A stretch of 27,861 bases of DNA from CAYQDR01 sp964416315 (GTDB lineage Bacteria > Methylomirabilota > Methylomirabilia > Rokubacteriales > DASRDR01): NCBI GenBank assembly GCA_964416315.1, contig CAYQDR010000058.1, forward strand, positions 1 to 27,861. Reading direction: 5' to 3'. The notes beneath the pieces were generated by a model. That model searched no databases. It had not been told where the DNA came from and saw only the letters and a list, made by a program, of their open reading frames with translations. Below are positions 7,423-13,494 of this stretch, piece by piece. The translations under genes and the position numbers were made by a program. The stretch's first letter is position 1, and every line of letters begins with the position of its first letter.

Positions 7423-7451
7423 ATCCTGACGCGCGCCCTGCGGCTTGTCAA
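7423..7451 (-). promoter_or_regulatory. Candidate promoter of zinc-ribbon/pyrE-like operon
   Basis: On the minus strand TTGACA (7451-7446), a 17-bp spacer and CAGGAT (7428-7423) lie 87 bp upstream of the zinc-ribbon start. The -10 is off-consensus but fits the YAGNNT pattern seen at the other TTGACA sites in the window. Confidence 0.5.
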
Positions 7452-7508
7452 CCGGGGTCCGGCGGGCCGCGTTCCCGGGGCGGGCCGCTACCGCGTTTCC
7501 CGGCAAGC

Positions 7509-7517
7509 TGATAGACT
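7509..7517 (+). promoter_or_regulatory. Extended -10 of a possibly leaderless tsaB transcript
   Basis: TGATAGACT (7509-7517) matches the extended -10 form TGNTANNNT and ends six bases before the tsaB GTG at 7524. The transcript would then begin at or beside the start codon. No Shine-Dalgarno is present before the GTG. There is no good -35. Confidence 0.4.
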
Positions 7518-7523
7518 GGCCGC

Positions 7524-8237
7524 GTGCGGCTGCTCGCCGTCGAGTCCTCCACGCTGACGGGGGCCGTGGCGCTGCTCGAGGGCGACACGGTCGTCGCCGA
7601 GTCCCGCCTGAACGTCGCCGTGACCCACTCGGAGCGCCTGCTCGCGGCCGTGGACCAGCTCCTCGCCGGCGCGCACTGGCGGCTCGGGGACGTCGAGGCG
7701 CTGGCCGTGGCGGTCGGGCCGGGCTCGTTCACCGGGCTCCGGATCGGCGTCAGCACGATGAAGAGCCTCGCGTTCGCCACCGGCAAGCCGCTCGTGGGCA
7801 TCCCGACGCTCGACGCCCTGGCGTGGACCCTGCCCTTCGCCGCCCACCCGGTCTGCCCGATTCTGGACGCCAAGAAGGGCGAGGTCTACACGGCCCTCTA
7901 CCGGACCGACGCAGGCCGGCTCGAGCGCCTCTGGGAGTACCGGGCGCTCGCGCCGGCGGAGCTCGCGGCGCGGCTGCGCGAGGCGGGGGGGCCGGTCGTC
8001 TTCGTGGGGGACGGGATCGGTCCGTTCCGCGAGCTGCTGGACGCCGCCCTGGGCGCGGCCGCGCGCTTCGCCCCGCCCGCCCACCGGCTCCCGTCGGCGG
8101 CGACCGTCGGCGACCTCGCGCGCCAGGCGCTGGCCCGCGGGGAAGCCGCCGACCCCGGCGGGCTGGTCCCCCTCTACGTGCGCCGCTCGGAGGCCGAGCT
8201 CGGGCGTGGACGTGAGCGTGTCGCCTCCCGCGGTTGA
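7524..8237 (+). CDS. tsaB: tRNA t6A biosynthesis protein TsaB
   Basis: Partner of TsaD/TsaE in making threonylcarbamoyladenosine at tRNA position 37; cytosolic. The 237 residues start MRLLAVESSTLTGAVALLEG, the ASKHA-fold phosphate-1-like strand. VAVGPGSFTGLRIGVSTMKSLA (about 62-83) is the TsaB/TsaD family signature, and ILDAKKGEVYTALY is conserved. GTG 7524 starts exactly at the family N-terminus and has no ribosome binding site, only an extended -10 directly upstream. The 3' end overlaps rimI by 32 bp, the usual tsaB-rimI pairing. Confidence 0.93.
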   Translation: MRLLAVESSTLTGAVALLEGDTVVAESRLNVAVTHSERLLAAVDQLLAGAHWRLGDVEALAVAVGPGSFTGLRIGVSTMKSLAFATGKPLVGIPTLDALAWTLPFAAHPVCPILDAKKGEVYTALYRTDAGRLERLWEYRALAPAELAARLREAGGPVVFVGDGIGPFRELLDAALGAAARFAPPAHRLPSAATVGDLARQALARGEAADPGGLVPLYVRRSEAELGRGRERVASRG

Positions 8238-8745
8238 GCCGATGCGCGTCGAGGACGTGGACGAGGTCCTCGCCATCGAGCGGGCCTCGTTTCCGAACCC
8301 CTGGTCGCGCCACGCCTTCATGTACGAGCTGCGCGAGAACCGGGTCGCGCGCCTGTGGGTCGCGCGGGCGCCCGGCGCGGCCGACGGCGCCGCGGTGGTG
8401 GGCTACCTCTGCCTCTGGCTCGTCGCCGACGAGGTCCACGTGACGAACCTCGCCGTTCACCCCGTGCACCGCCACCGGGGGATCGGCCGGTACCTCCTGG
8501 GCACGCTCCTCGAACACTGCCGGCAGCAGGGGGCGAGGCGCGCCGTCCTCGAGGTCCGCCCGAGCAACGACGCGGCGCGGCGGCTGTACGAGGCGCTCGG
8601 GTTCCGGCAGGTCGGGCTCCGGCAGGGGTACTACTTCGACACGGGGGAGGACGCCCTCCTCATGGAGGCGCGGCTCCTGGCCGCCCCCGCGTCCGCGGAG
8701 GGGACCGAGCGGGAACCGGCGCCCCCCCTGGCGCGTTCGCACTAG
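8206..8745 (+). CDS. rimI: Ribosomal protein S18-alanine N-acetyltransferase
   Basis: GNAT acetyltransferase, 179 residues. VLAIERASFPNPWSRHAFMYEL is the typical RimI beginning and VTNLAVHPVHRHRGIGRYLL contains the acetyl-CoA pyrophosphate loop (RHRGIG). VLEVRPSNDAARRLYEALGF and YYFDTGEDALLM are standard RimI blocks. Start GTG 8206 has GGAGG 12 nt upstream inside tsaB; GTG 8218 or ATG 8242 are alternatives that lose little. The tail after ALLMEARLL is Pro/Ala-rich and variable. Confidence 0.9.
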   Translation: MDVSVSPPAVEPMRVEDVDEVLAIERASFPNPWSRHAFMYELRENRVARLWVARAPGAADGAAVVGYLCLWLVADEVHVTNLAVHPVHRHRGIGRYLLGTLLEHCRQQGARRAVLEVRPSNDAARRLYEALGFRQVGLRQGYYFDTGEDALLMEARLLAAPASAEGTEREPAPPLARSH

Positions 8746-8748
8746 GGG

Positions 8749-9657
8749 ATGCCACGCGGTCGAGCCCGGTCCCGCGCGCTCCCGCTCCCGGCCGCGGTGG
8801 GCGCCCTCGCCGTCCTTGCCCTGGCCCCGGCGGCTCGGGCCCAGGGCCCGGCGACAGCCGATCTCGTCGCGCGGGGCAAGTACGTCTTCGGAGCGGCCGC
8901 CGGGTGCGGCTGCCACACCGAGGCGGGCAAGCCGCTCAACAGCGGAGGGCGCCGGTATGACGGGCCGTTCGGCTCCGTGTACTCGACGAACATCACGCCC
9001 GACCGCCAGACGGGCATCGGCGGGTGGACGGACGAGCAGATCGTCACGGCGATCCGCGCGGGCCGCCGGCCGAACGGCGAGCGGCTGATCCCCGTGCACC
9101 CGTACCCGGTCTTCAACGGCATGGCGGAGGAGGACCTGCGGGCGCTGGTGGCCTACCTGCGCTCCGTGCCCCCGGTGAACCGGCCGAACCAGCCCAAGCG
9201 GATGACGGTTCCGCTCTTCGAGAGCGTGTTCCTGCCGGCGTGGCTGGTCGCCTTCGCCCCCCGCGAGACGCCGCCGCCAACCGCCCCGACGTCGGGCGTC
9301 GCGCGGGGCGAGTACCTCGCCCGGGCGGTCGGCCACTGCGGCGAGTGCCACACGCCGCGGGGCGTGACGCACGCGACCGACAACGCGCGCTTCCTGGCGG
9401 GGACGCCGAAGGGCCCGGACGGGAACCCCGTGGCCAACATCACTCCCGACAGGGACACGGGGCTCACCTGGAGCGAGGAGGAGATCGCCGAGTACCTCGG
9501 CACGGGCAACAGGCCCGATGGCGACGTGGCCGGTGGGCTCATGGGCGAGGTCATCCAGGGATCGTCCGCCGGGCTCAAGGACCTGACGAAGGCCGACCGC
9601 CTGGCCATCGCGCGGTATCTCAAGACGATCCCGCCGGTCAGGCACAAGGTGCAGTGA
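8749..9657 (+). CDS. Secreted diheme cytochrome c
   Basis: Periplasmic electron-transfer protein, 302 residues, with a Sec signal (about 1-31, ending PAARA). It has two cytochrome c domains, each with an ANITPD/TNITPD-type segment and a WT/SEEQI-type helix. The second heme site is canonical (Cys197-X2-Cys200-His201). The first is Cys53-Gly-Cys55-His56, one residue shorter than CXXCH, and the DNA (tgc ggc tgc cac) is unambiguous. The domain order resembles the cytochrome subunits that accompany membrane-bound dehydrogenases. No dehydrogenase is next to it here. Start ATG 8749 is 4 bp after rimI; the ribosome binding site is weak. The downstream cytochrome gene is in the same direction. Confidence 0.85.
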   Translation: MPRGRARSRALPLPAAVGALAVLALAPAARAQGPATADLVARGKYVFGAAAGCGCHTEAGKPLNSGGRRYDGPFGSVYSTNITPDRQTGIGGWTDEQIVTAIRAGRRPNGERLIPVHPYPVFNGMAEEDLRALVAYLRSVPPVNRPNQPKRMTVPLFESVFLPAWLVAFAPRETPPPTAPTSGVARGEYLARAVGHCGECHTPRGVTHATDNARFLAGTPKGPDGNPVANITPDRDTGLTWSEEEIAEYLGTGNRPDGDVAGGLMGEVIQGSSAGLKDLTKADRLAIARYLKTIPPVRHKVQ

Positions 9658-9716
9658 GGCGGGAGAACCCTCAGCCGGATCGGGACCCGGGCGTCCCGAC
9701 CAGAAACGGAGGCGAG

Positions 9717-10193
9717 ATGAGGCGACGCACGGTGCGCGTGGGGATCGTGATGGGGAGTCTCGTCGCCCTGGTGGTCACCGGGTGCGCGACCCAGTCGGCG
9801 ATGAAGGTGGGCTCGGGGGACGTGGTGGCCGACCGCCAGCGGCTCATGAAGCTCAACGGCGCGAGCTGGCAGGACATCCAGGCGAAGGCCAAGGCCGGCC
9901 AGATCGAGGCGATCGCCGTGAACGCGGAGACCCTGGCGCTCAACGCCAGGCACATCCCCGCGCTCTTCCCGGCGGGATCGCTGACGGACAAGTCGAAGGC
10001 GAAGCCGGAGGTCTGGCAGAAGTGGAGCGAGTTCGAGGCCGCGGCCAAGAACCTGGAGACTCAGGCCTCGCAACTCCGCGAGGCGGCCCGGGCCAAGGAC
10101 GGGGCCAAGGTCGAGGCGATGGTCAAGGAGTTCGGCCGCCAGGCGTGCGGCACCTGCCACACGCCCTTCCGCGTGCCGCCCCCGCGGTCGTAG
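9717..10193 (+). CDS. Lipoprotein cytochrome c'-like protein
   Basis: A 158-residue protein with a lipoprotein signal (VVTGC, lipidated Cys23). The helical domain ends in one heme site, Cys144-Gly-Thr-Cys147-His148. A heme motif near the C-terminus of a four-helix protein is the arrangement of cytochrome c'/c-556. Predicted four-helix features include the Trp-rich segment WQKWSEFEAAAKNLE and the last helix KVEAMVKEFGRQACGTCH. The start has GGAGG five bases upstream. It lies 59 bp after the diheme cytochrome and probably shares its transcript. A gas-binding or electron-transfer role at the membrane is likely; which one cannot be told. Confidence 0.8.
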   Translation: MRRRTVRVGIVMGSLVALVVTGCATQSAMKVGSGDVVADRQRLMKLNGASWQDIQAKAKAGQIEAIAVNAETLALNARHIPALFPAGSLTDKSKAKPEVWQKWSEFEAAAKNLETQASQLREAARAKDGAKVEAMVKEFGRQACGTCHTPFRVPPPRS

Positions 10194-10206
10194 GCGGGTC
10201 TGACGG

Positions 10207-10244
10207 CCTCTCCTCCGCCTCGGGGGAGAGGGTCGGGTGAGGGG
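10207..10244. repeat. GGGAGAGGG-type inverted repeat, copy 1
   Basis: CCTCTCC (10207-10213) pairs with GGAGAGG (10225-10231), followed by GTCGGGTGAGGGG. The last 25 bases (10220-10244) match 13393-13417 at 24 positions. It follows the cytochrome c'-like gene and could terminate it, though there is no T-run. Confidence 0.55.
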
Positions 10245-10275
10245 TCGGGGCGCCCGCGAGGGCGCCCTTCCCGTT

Positions 10276-10304
10276 TTGCCTCCGCCCTCGCGCCCTGTTA
10301 CCCT
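10276..10304 (+). promoter_or_regulatory. Weak candidate promoter of the GAF gene
   Basis: TTGCCT (10276-10281), a 17-bp spacer and TACCCT (10299-10304) lie upstream of the repeat leader and the GAF gene at 10441. Match to consensus is moderate (4/6 and 3/6). Confidence 0.25.
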
Positions 10305-10336
10305 AGCAGCGTGCTGAACGACGCGAACGGCCAGAA

Positions 10337-10436
10337 CTGTCCCCGCGCTCTGGAACGAAGCGCTCCGAGCGCGGGCTTTGCCCGCGCAACCCTTCCTGGG
10401 GGGAGGTTCGGAAGGGGGGCGTAGCCCCCCTCCGAG
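10337..10436. repeat. Two-hairpin intergenic repeat, copy B
   Basis: CTGTCCCCG (10337-10345), an 8-bp hairpin GCGCGGGC-ttt-GCCCGCGC (10369-10387) and a 7-bp hairpin GGGGGGC-gta-GCCCCCC (10414-10430) with outer CGGA/TCCG pairs recur here in the order seen at 1905-2031. The end of the second hairpin supplies the GAGG ribosome binding site for the GTG at 10441, so the structure may influence translation. Confidence 0.5.
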
Positions 10437-10440
10437 GATC

Positions 10441-11025
10441 GTGGCGACGCGGAGCGAAGTCCAGGCCCGGCTGCTCGAGGTCATCCGGAAGATCCTCCAG
10501 TCGATCGGGTCCGTCCGCGACGAGTGGGAGATCTTCGAGACCGCCGTCCGGGAGAGCCAGCGCCAGCTCCGGTACGACTGGGTGAGCCTGGTCCTCGTGG
10601 ACCTGGACGAGCGCACGGCGCGCGTGTTCGTGTCGGTGCCGCCCGGCTCCGGGGTCCTCCGGATCGGCAGCGTCGTGGACCCGCAGTCGGGGTTCTGGGA
10701 GGCGATGCGTAGCGGGCGGCCGTTCGTCCGGGAGAGCCTGGACGCGGGGGGGCCGCTCTGGGAGGACGCGGGGCTTCGTGCCCTGGGGGTCGGGGCCTAC
10801 GTCGCCATCCCGCTGGCGTTGCGCGGCAAGGTGATCGGGACCTACAACGTCGGCGTCGGCGCCCGCGAGGCGGCCGGGCTCACCGCCAACCTCGCGCTCC
10901 TGACCCAGCTCGCCGAGTTCCTCGCGAACTCGGTCCTCGCCGCGCGGCTGATGTCCGAGGTGCAGCAGGGGCTCGGGCGGCTCCGCGAGAAGATGGCGAA
11001 CCTGTCACCGCCCGCCCGCCTCTGA
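10441..11025 (+). CDS. GAF-domain protein
   Basis: A 194-residue cytosolic protein consisting of a short N-terminal helix (about 1-40) and one GAF domain (about 35-175). It is recognisable from the IFETAVRESQRQLRYDWVSLVLVDLD start, the VVDPQSGFWEAMRSGRPFV middle and the VGAYVAIPLALRGKVIGTYNVG strand pair near the end. A coiled C-terminal helix follows. No output domain (kinase, cyclase, DNA-binding) is attached, so it would act as a stand-alone ligand sensor or partner. The open frame extends to 10378 but runs through the repeat; GTG 10441 with GAGG directly upstream is chosen. Confidence 0.75.
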   Translation: MATRSEVQARLLEVIRKILQSIGSVRDEWEIFETAVRESQRQLRYDWVSLVLVDLDERTARVFVSVPPGSGVLRIGSVVDPQSGFWEAMRSGRPFVRESLDAGGPLWEDAGLRALGVGAYVAIPLALRGKVIGTYNVGVGAREAAGLTANLALLTQLAEFLANSVLAARLMSEVQQGLGRLREKMANLSPPARL

Positions 11026-11208
11026 GTCGCCCAGTGCGGGCCCAATTAACGTCGCCTGGCGTCGTCCTCGGTCGTCGGCGCTCCTCGACGTATGCGGCAT
11101 ACGCCTCCGGGCGCCTCCTCCCTGCGTCCTAGCCATGCTCGTTACTTGGCCGCGCACCATCAGGAACGTCGGGCGAACTCGCCCAGAGACCTTGGAGCGG
11201 CGCTAGCG
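11026..11208. other. Intergenic region with a perfect palindrome
   Basis: This 183-bp gap holds the perfect inverted repeat CGTATGC-g-GCATACG (11089-11103), a candidate operator or repeat core, followed by a CGCCTCCGGGCGCCTCC block. No promoter of the TTGACA type and no coding potential of known type was found. Confidence 0.35.
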
Positions 11209-12393
11209 ATGGCCCGGGCGTTCGCCGGCATCCGGATCCTCGACCTCTCGCGCTTGCTCCCCGGGGCCTACTGCTCCCTCCTCTTCGCGGATCTCGGAGC
11301 CGAGGTCATCAAGGTCGAGGAGCCCGGGCTCGGCGACTACGCCCGGGCGACGCGCCCCTACTGGGGGGAGTCGGGGATCGGGACGTACTTCCTGCTCCTC
11401 AATCGCAACAAGAAGAGCCTCTCGCTCAATCTGAAGGCCGCGGCCGGCAAGGAAGTCTTCCGCCGGCTCGTCCGGACCGCCGACGTGGTGCTCGAGAGCT
11501 TCCGGCCGGGGGTGATGGAGCGGCTCGGCCTCGGCTGGGAGGCGCTGCGCGCGCTGAACCCCCGGCTGGTCTACTGCGCGATCTCCGGCTACGGCCAGGA
11601 CGGCCCCTACCGCGACCTGGTCGGCCACGACATCAACTACATGGGGTACGCGGGCGCGCTCTCCGTGACGGGGCCGCGGGGCGGCGCGCCGCTGATGCCC
11701 GGCGTCCAGGTGGCCGACCTGGGCGGGGGCTCGCTGCTCGCCGCCTTCGGCATCGCGGCAGCGCTCCACCACCGGCGCGAGTCGGGTGAGGGGCAGTTCG
11801 TCGACGCTTCGATGACCGACGGCGTCGTCTCCTGGCTCGCCCCGTACCTCGGGCCCTTCTTCGCGACGGGCGAGGTGCCCGGCCGCGGCGAGGAGCGGCT
11901 CAACGGCGGGTGGGCGTGCTACCAGGTGTTCGAGGCGGCGGACGGCCGTCACCTCACCATCGGGGCCCTCGAGCCGAAGTTCTGGGCGAACCTCTGCCGG
12001 CTCCTCGGGCGCGAGGACCTCGTGCCGCTCCAGTACGCGGAGGGGGAGCCGCGCGACCGCGTCGAAGCCGAGCTGCGCGCGATCTTCCGGACGCGGCCGC
12101 GGGACGAGTGGGTGCGCCTCCTCCACACGGCGGACGTCTGCGCGGGTCCGGTGCTGACGATGGACGAGGTCGTGCGCGATCCCCAGCTCGTCCACCGGGG
12201 CCTCTTTCAGGAGGTCCGTCACCCGGCACTCGGGCCGGTCCCGCAGGTCGGGTTCGCCGTCCGGCTCTCGGCAACGCCGGGTCGCGTGGAGGCGCCGCCG
12301 CCGGACCTCGGCGGGCACACGGACGAGTTGCTGAAGGAGCTCGGCTACGACGCGGAGGCCGTGGCGGCGTTGCGCCGCGACGGCGTGGTGTAG
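11209..12393 (+). CDS. CaiB/BaiF family (class III) CoA-transferase
   Basis: Moves CoA between acyl groups, or racemises 2-methylacyl-CoA in some relatives. The 394 residues are the normal length. The N-terminus FAGIRILDLSRLLPGAYCSLLFADLGAEVIKVE is diagnostic. LNRNKKSLSLNLK follows. The nucleophile is Asp170 in VQVADLGGG, at the place of formyl-CoA transferase Asp169. The C-terminus has the GGHTDELLKELGY ending. ATG 11209 has GGAG upstream and starts at the family N-terminus; the longer frame to 11092 crosses the palindrome. The stop is 45 bp before meaB in the same frame, so they probably form an operon. The acyl substrate is unknown. Confidence 0.92.
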   Translation: MARAFAGIRILDLSRLLPGAYCSLLFADLGAEVIKVEEPGLGDYARATRPYWGESGIGTYFLLLNRNKKSLSLNLKAAAGKEVFRRLVRTADVVLESFRPGVMERLGLGWEALRALNPRLVYCAISGYGQDGPYRDLVGHDINYMGYAGALSVTGPRGGAPLMPGVQVADLGGGSLLAAFGIAAALHHRRESGEGQFVDASMTDGVVSWLAPYLGPFFATGEVPGRGEERLNGGWACYQVFEAADGRHLTIGALEPKFWANLCRLLGREDLVPLQYAEGEPRDRVEAELRAIFRTRPRDEWVRLLHTADVCAGPVLTMDEVVRDPQLVHRGLFQEVRHPALGPVPQVGFAVRLSATPGRVEAPPPDLGGHTDELLKELGYDAEAVAALRRDGVV

Positions 12394-12438
12394 ACACCCC
12401 TGTCCCCCGCCGAGCGCGGCCTCGAGCTGATCGAGCGG

Positions 12439-13413
12439 ATGCTGGCCGGCGACCGCCTGGCGCTCGCCCGGCTGATCACCCTCGTCGAGAATCGCTCGCC
12501 GCTCGTGCCCGAGATCATGCGCCGGATCCACCCGCAGACCGGCCGGGCGTACACCGTCGGGGTCACGGGCCCGCCCGGCGCCGGGAAGAGCACGCTCGTG
12601 GACGCGCTGACGGCGCGGCTCCGGAAGGGCGGCGAGCCGGTCGGCATCGTGGCGGTGGATCCGACGAGCCCGTTCACCGGGGGCGCGGTGCTCGGCGACC
12701 GGATCCGGATGCAGGCCCACACCCTCGATCCCGGCGTCTTCATCCGGAGCATGGCGACACGCGGGAGCCTCGGCGGCCTCGCCCGCGCGACGGCCGAGGT
12801 CCAGAAGCTCCTCGACGCCTTCGGCACGGCGTGGGTCCTCGTCGAGACGGTGGGCGTGGGGCAGACGGAGCTCGACATCATCAAGCTGGCCGACACGACG
12901 GTCGTGGTGCTCGTGCCGGAGTCCGGCGACGGGATCCAGACGATGAAGGCGGGGCTCCTCGAGGCCGCGGACGTCCTCGTCGTGAACAAGGCGGACCGGG
13001 AGGGCGCCGAGCGCCTGGCCACCGAGCTGCGCTACATGGTGCACCTCCACCGGGAGGGGCAGCAGGCCTCGCGAGAGCTGGACTGGGAGGTGCCGGTCCG
13101 CCTGGCGGCGGCGGCGACAGGCGTCGGGGTGGACGAGCTGCTCGCCGAGATCCGGCGGCACCGCGCCGCGCTGGAGGCGAGCGGCACCCTGGCGCGCCGT
13201 CGCCAGTCCCGCCGCGGCCGGGAGCTGCGGAACCTGATCGTCGCCGAGCTGCGGCAAGAGGTCGAGCGGGCGCTCGCCGACGGCGGTCCGCTCGCGCCGC
13301 TCCTCGCCGACGTCCAGGCGGGGCGGCTCGATCCCTACACGGCGATCGCGGAGGTCCTCGAGCGGCTCCGCGCCAACGTCCCCTCTCCCCCATCGGGGGA
13401 GAGGGCCGGGTGA
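12439..13413 (+). CDS. meaB: MeaB/ArgK-type G-protein chaperone
   Basis: GTPase that protects and loads adenosylcobalamin-dependent acyl-CoA mutases such as methylmalonyl-CoA mutase. It has Walker A GPPGAGKST at 44-52, AVDPTSPFTGGAVLGDRIRM, the ETVGVGQTE switch-like block and a VVNKAD base-recognition motif. The 324 residues are normal. ATG 12439 is safe, but the conserved helix seems to begin earlier (in-frame LSPAERGLELIER from CTG 12400), so a non-ATG start 13 codons upstream is possible. The last nine or so codons and the stop TGA lie inside an inverted repeat. No mutase gene is in the window. Confidence 0.93.
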   Translation: MLAGDRLALARLITLVENRSPLVPEIMRRIHPQTGRAYTVGVTGPPGAGKSTLVDALTARLRKGGEPVGIVAVDPTSPFTGGAVLGDRIRMQAHTLDPGVFIRSMATRGSLGGLARATAEVQKLLDAFGTAWVLVETVGVGQTELDIIKLADTTVVVLVPESGDGIQTMKAGLLEAADVLVVNKADREGAERLATELRYMVHLHREGQQASRELDWEVPVRLAAAATGVGVDELLAEIRRHRAALEASGTLARRRQSRRGRELRNLIVAELRQEVERALADGGPLAPLLADVQAGRLDPYTAIAEVLERLRANVPSPPSGERAG

Positions 13414-13417
13414 GGGG
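13381..13417. repeat. GGGAGAGGG-type inverted repeat, copy 2, in the meaB 3' end
   Basis: CCCTCTCCCC (13381-13390) pairs perfectly with GGGGAGAGGG (13396-13405) across a 5-nt loop and is followed by CCGGGTGAGGGG. The meaB stop TGA (13411-13413) is part of the repeat, so the element has replaced the original end of the gene. Confidence 0.6.
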
Positions 13418-13494
13418 ACGCGCGCCGTCTCCCGCCCGAGGGAGATCTTGCCTGGAGTGAAGCCGCCGTGGTGTAATCGCGGCGAGCCGGCTCG

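Noticed and set aside
10300..10312. CTAGGGT-like -10 on the minus strand
   Set aside because: No -35 at the proper spacing and no minus-strand gene downstream.
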